Shown here: piece by piece, positions 5,113 through 6,063 of the stretch
Layout of the letters: each line of letters begins with the position of its first letter
Numbering within the stretch: the first letter of the stretch is position 1
Origin: Caryophanales bacterium UBA5455
GTDB lineage: Bacteria > Bacillota_I > Bacilli_A > RFN20 > CAG-826
DNA: 6,063 bases
Reading direction: 5' to 3'
Assembly: GCA_002427365.1 (NCBI GenBank)
Contig: DIQT01000012.1
Coordinates: 1-6,063, forward strand
Notes under the pieces: model-generated
Told to the model about the DNA's origin: nothing
Seen by the model: only the letters and a program-made list of their open reading frames with translations
The model's database searches: none
Translations under genes and position numbers: made by a program

Positions 5113-5121
5113 TGTTATACT
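5113..5121 (+). promoter_or_regulatory. Extended -10 promoter of the last gene
   Basis: TGTTATACT contains an extended -10 dinucleotide TG (5113-5114), one base, and TATACT (5116-5121). The only -35-like box, TTGAAA (5085-5090), is 25 bases away, too far for normal use, so the extended -10 would carry recognition. Transcription would begin near 5128, just before the ribosome site at 5135. Confidence 0.5.
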
Positions 5122-5134
5122 AATTATTAGAAGT

Positions 5135-5162
5135 GGAGGAAGAATAGTTAAGTAACTATTTT
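5135..5162 (+). promoter_or_regulatory. Ribosome binding site separated from its start by a hairpin
   Basis: GGAGGA (5135-5140) is a strong Shine-Dalgarno site but lies 31 bases before the only usable start, ATG 5172. Directly after it, AGAATAGTT (5141-5149) and AACTATTTT (5154-5162) can form a 9-bp stem (one G-U) with loop AAGT. Folding this stem leaves just 9 bases between the site and the ATG, the ideal distance. No start codon lies at normal spacing, and the frame is closed upstream by TAG at 5145. Confidence 0.6.
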
Positions 5163-5171
5163 AGAAACGCA

Positions 5172-6044
5172 ATGAAAAAAAATGGTAATCGGCTTGTCCT
5201 TATAATTTTAATTCTTACCTTAATCGGTTCTTTAGGATCAGTAATTTTTATTACGGTTTTTTACTTCCTCGCCCGTGATGTTGTTAAACCAGAAGACTTA
5301 ACGCTTGGTGTTCGCTCCGCAGCCCTATTTATTTCGATTGCAACGTTTGTTTCAAGTACATTATTTAGTTTATTAATTTATTGGAATAATAGAACAAATA
5401 TGTTAATTAATGATGACGCCAACATCCGCGCGGAAAAAGAACGGAACATGGTGTTTGCCTCGACGAACTATTCAATTATTGAATGTATGGACCGGATGTT
5501 AATTTATCCAGAAAGTAGCAACTATATTAATGAATTTGTCATTAATGGGGAAGCCGCTTATCATATGTTCTTAAATGGTGTTGATGAAAAAGACGTAGCC
5601 ATTCATCCTGAAAACTATTTATTTGTTTCCGTTAAAATTCCTTTCCAAGTCATTGAAGGAAAATATGTTTCTTCAATTTCCTTTGATGAACTTCGCTTTA
5701 CGCGTGGTGATAAAAAGTTCCGGTTCTTCCCTGGTGAACCTTTAAAAGAATCGCAATCATATTTACTTTATAACGAAGTAACGCAACGAAGAAATTTAAT
5801 TATTAATTTAGTTTCTCCCCGCGAAGTTGAATTTTATAATCCGGAAGCAATTAATAATTTCTCAAAAATTCATATGCATTTAAACATAACAAGTTTACTT
5901 AGTGTTCGGGTTAAAGGTGCACTTGATTTATTCTTCACGAACCCTCTCCAGATTGAAGGAAACCTCACTAATACATATCGGATTACATCAAGTAACTTTG
6001 ATTTAATCGGAATGCCGGAAATTTCAAATCGACCAAATAAATAA
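5172..6044 (+). CDS. Unrecognised two-helix membrane protein with large soluble domain
   Basis: I do not recognise this 290-residue protein. Two membrane segments lie at the N-terminus (about 8-34 and 47-71), joined by a short loop with several charges (ARDVVKPEDL). The remaining 220 residues have no further membrane segment. With a Lys-rich N-terminus inside, this domain would be cytoplasmic. It mixes beta-prone stretches (LFVSVKIPFQVI, 150-161; RRNLIINLVS, 206-215; HMHLNITSLLSVRVKG, 234-249) with charged turns, and has a single Cys at 105. The hydrophobic start could be taken for a signal peptide, but the second helix makes an anchored protein more likely. It follows the SipW-type operon on the same strand after 198 bases, with its own weak promoter and an unusual ribosome site. 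A link to the export module is only suggested by position. Codon use looks like that of its neighbours. Confidence 0.75.
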   Translation: MKKNGNRLVLIILILTLIGSLGSVIFITVFYFLARDVVKPEDLTLGVRSAALFISIATFVSSTLFSLLIYWNNRTNMLINDDANIRAEKERNMVFASTNYSIIECMDRMLIYPESSNYINEFVINGEAAYHMFLNGVDEKDVAIHPENYLFVSVKIPFQVIEGKYVSSISFDELRFTRGDKKFRFFPGEPLKESQSYLLYNEVTQRRNLIINLVSPREVEFYNPEAINNFSKIHMHLNITSLLSVRVKGALDLFFTNPLQIEGNLTNTYRITSSNFDLIGMPEISNRPNK

Positions 6045-6050
6045 TCGAAG

Positions 6051-6063
6051 ACCCGCGTAAGCG
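6051..6063 (+). terminator. Possible terminator hairpin cut by the window edge
   Basis: The last bases read ACCCGC-GTAA-GCG. CGC (6054-6056) and GCG (6061-6063) pair around GTAA, and the stem would grow if the sequence beyond the edge continues with GGT. It lies 7 bases after the stop of the last gene, where a terminator is expected. Only three pairs are visible. Confidence 0.3.

Overview
The window reads as chromosomal DNA from a low-GC Gram-positive lineage close to the Mollicutes (Acholeplasma- or Izemoplasma-like, or an uncultured relative). The evidence is the A/T-rich spacers, Bacillus-type promoters and Shine-Dalgarno sites, a tmRNA whose tag ends in YAFA as in mycoplasmas, and the absence of any cell-wall gene in view. 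All six protein genes stop with TAA and write Trp as TGG, and none needs UGA to be read as Trp. That argues against a Mycoplasma/Spiroplasma-type code, although six genes are a small sample. The exact taxon is inference.

Layout: bases 1-96 hold a good promoter for ssrA. Bases 97-471 are a complete tmRNA with encoded CCA, followed by a small hairpin and a rho-independent terminator. Bases 541-950 are very A/T-rich with no convincing gene. A near-consensus promoter at 957-984 then drives a two-gene unit (1086-1646 and 1710-2252) that ends at a strong terminator. Both genes encode small secreted proteins of the TasA/camelysin type, the substrates of SipW-class signal peptidases, and they are paralogous. 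The first has an eight-G tract at its start. Bases 2373-2760 contain what looks like a decayed small gene and a second terminator-like hairpin. A second promoter (2738-2766) drives three tightly packed genes: a SipW-like membrane protein without the catalytic Ser and His (2804-3430), an unrecognised two-helix membrane protein (3458-4120), and a SipW-type signal peptidase with its Ser/His motifs intact (4113-4973). A separate gene for an unrecognised two-helix membrane protein with a large soluble domain (5172-6044) closes the window. Its Shine-Dalgarno site and start codon are separated by a hairpin.

Working model (inference): this is a dedicated export and surface-fibre module analogous to tapA-sipW-tasA of Bacillus subtilis. 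The intact peptidase would mature the two secreted proteins. The inactive homologue and the unknown membrane protein may assist it as partner, scaffold or regulator. The most distinctive points are the active/inactive SipW pair, the G-tract at the start of the first substrate gene, and the hairpin-bridged ribosome binding site of the last gene.
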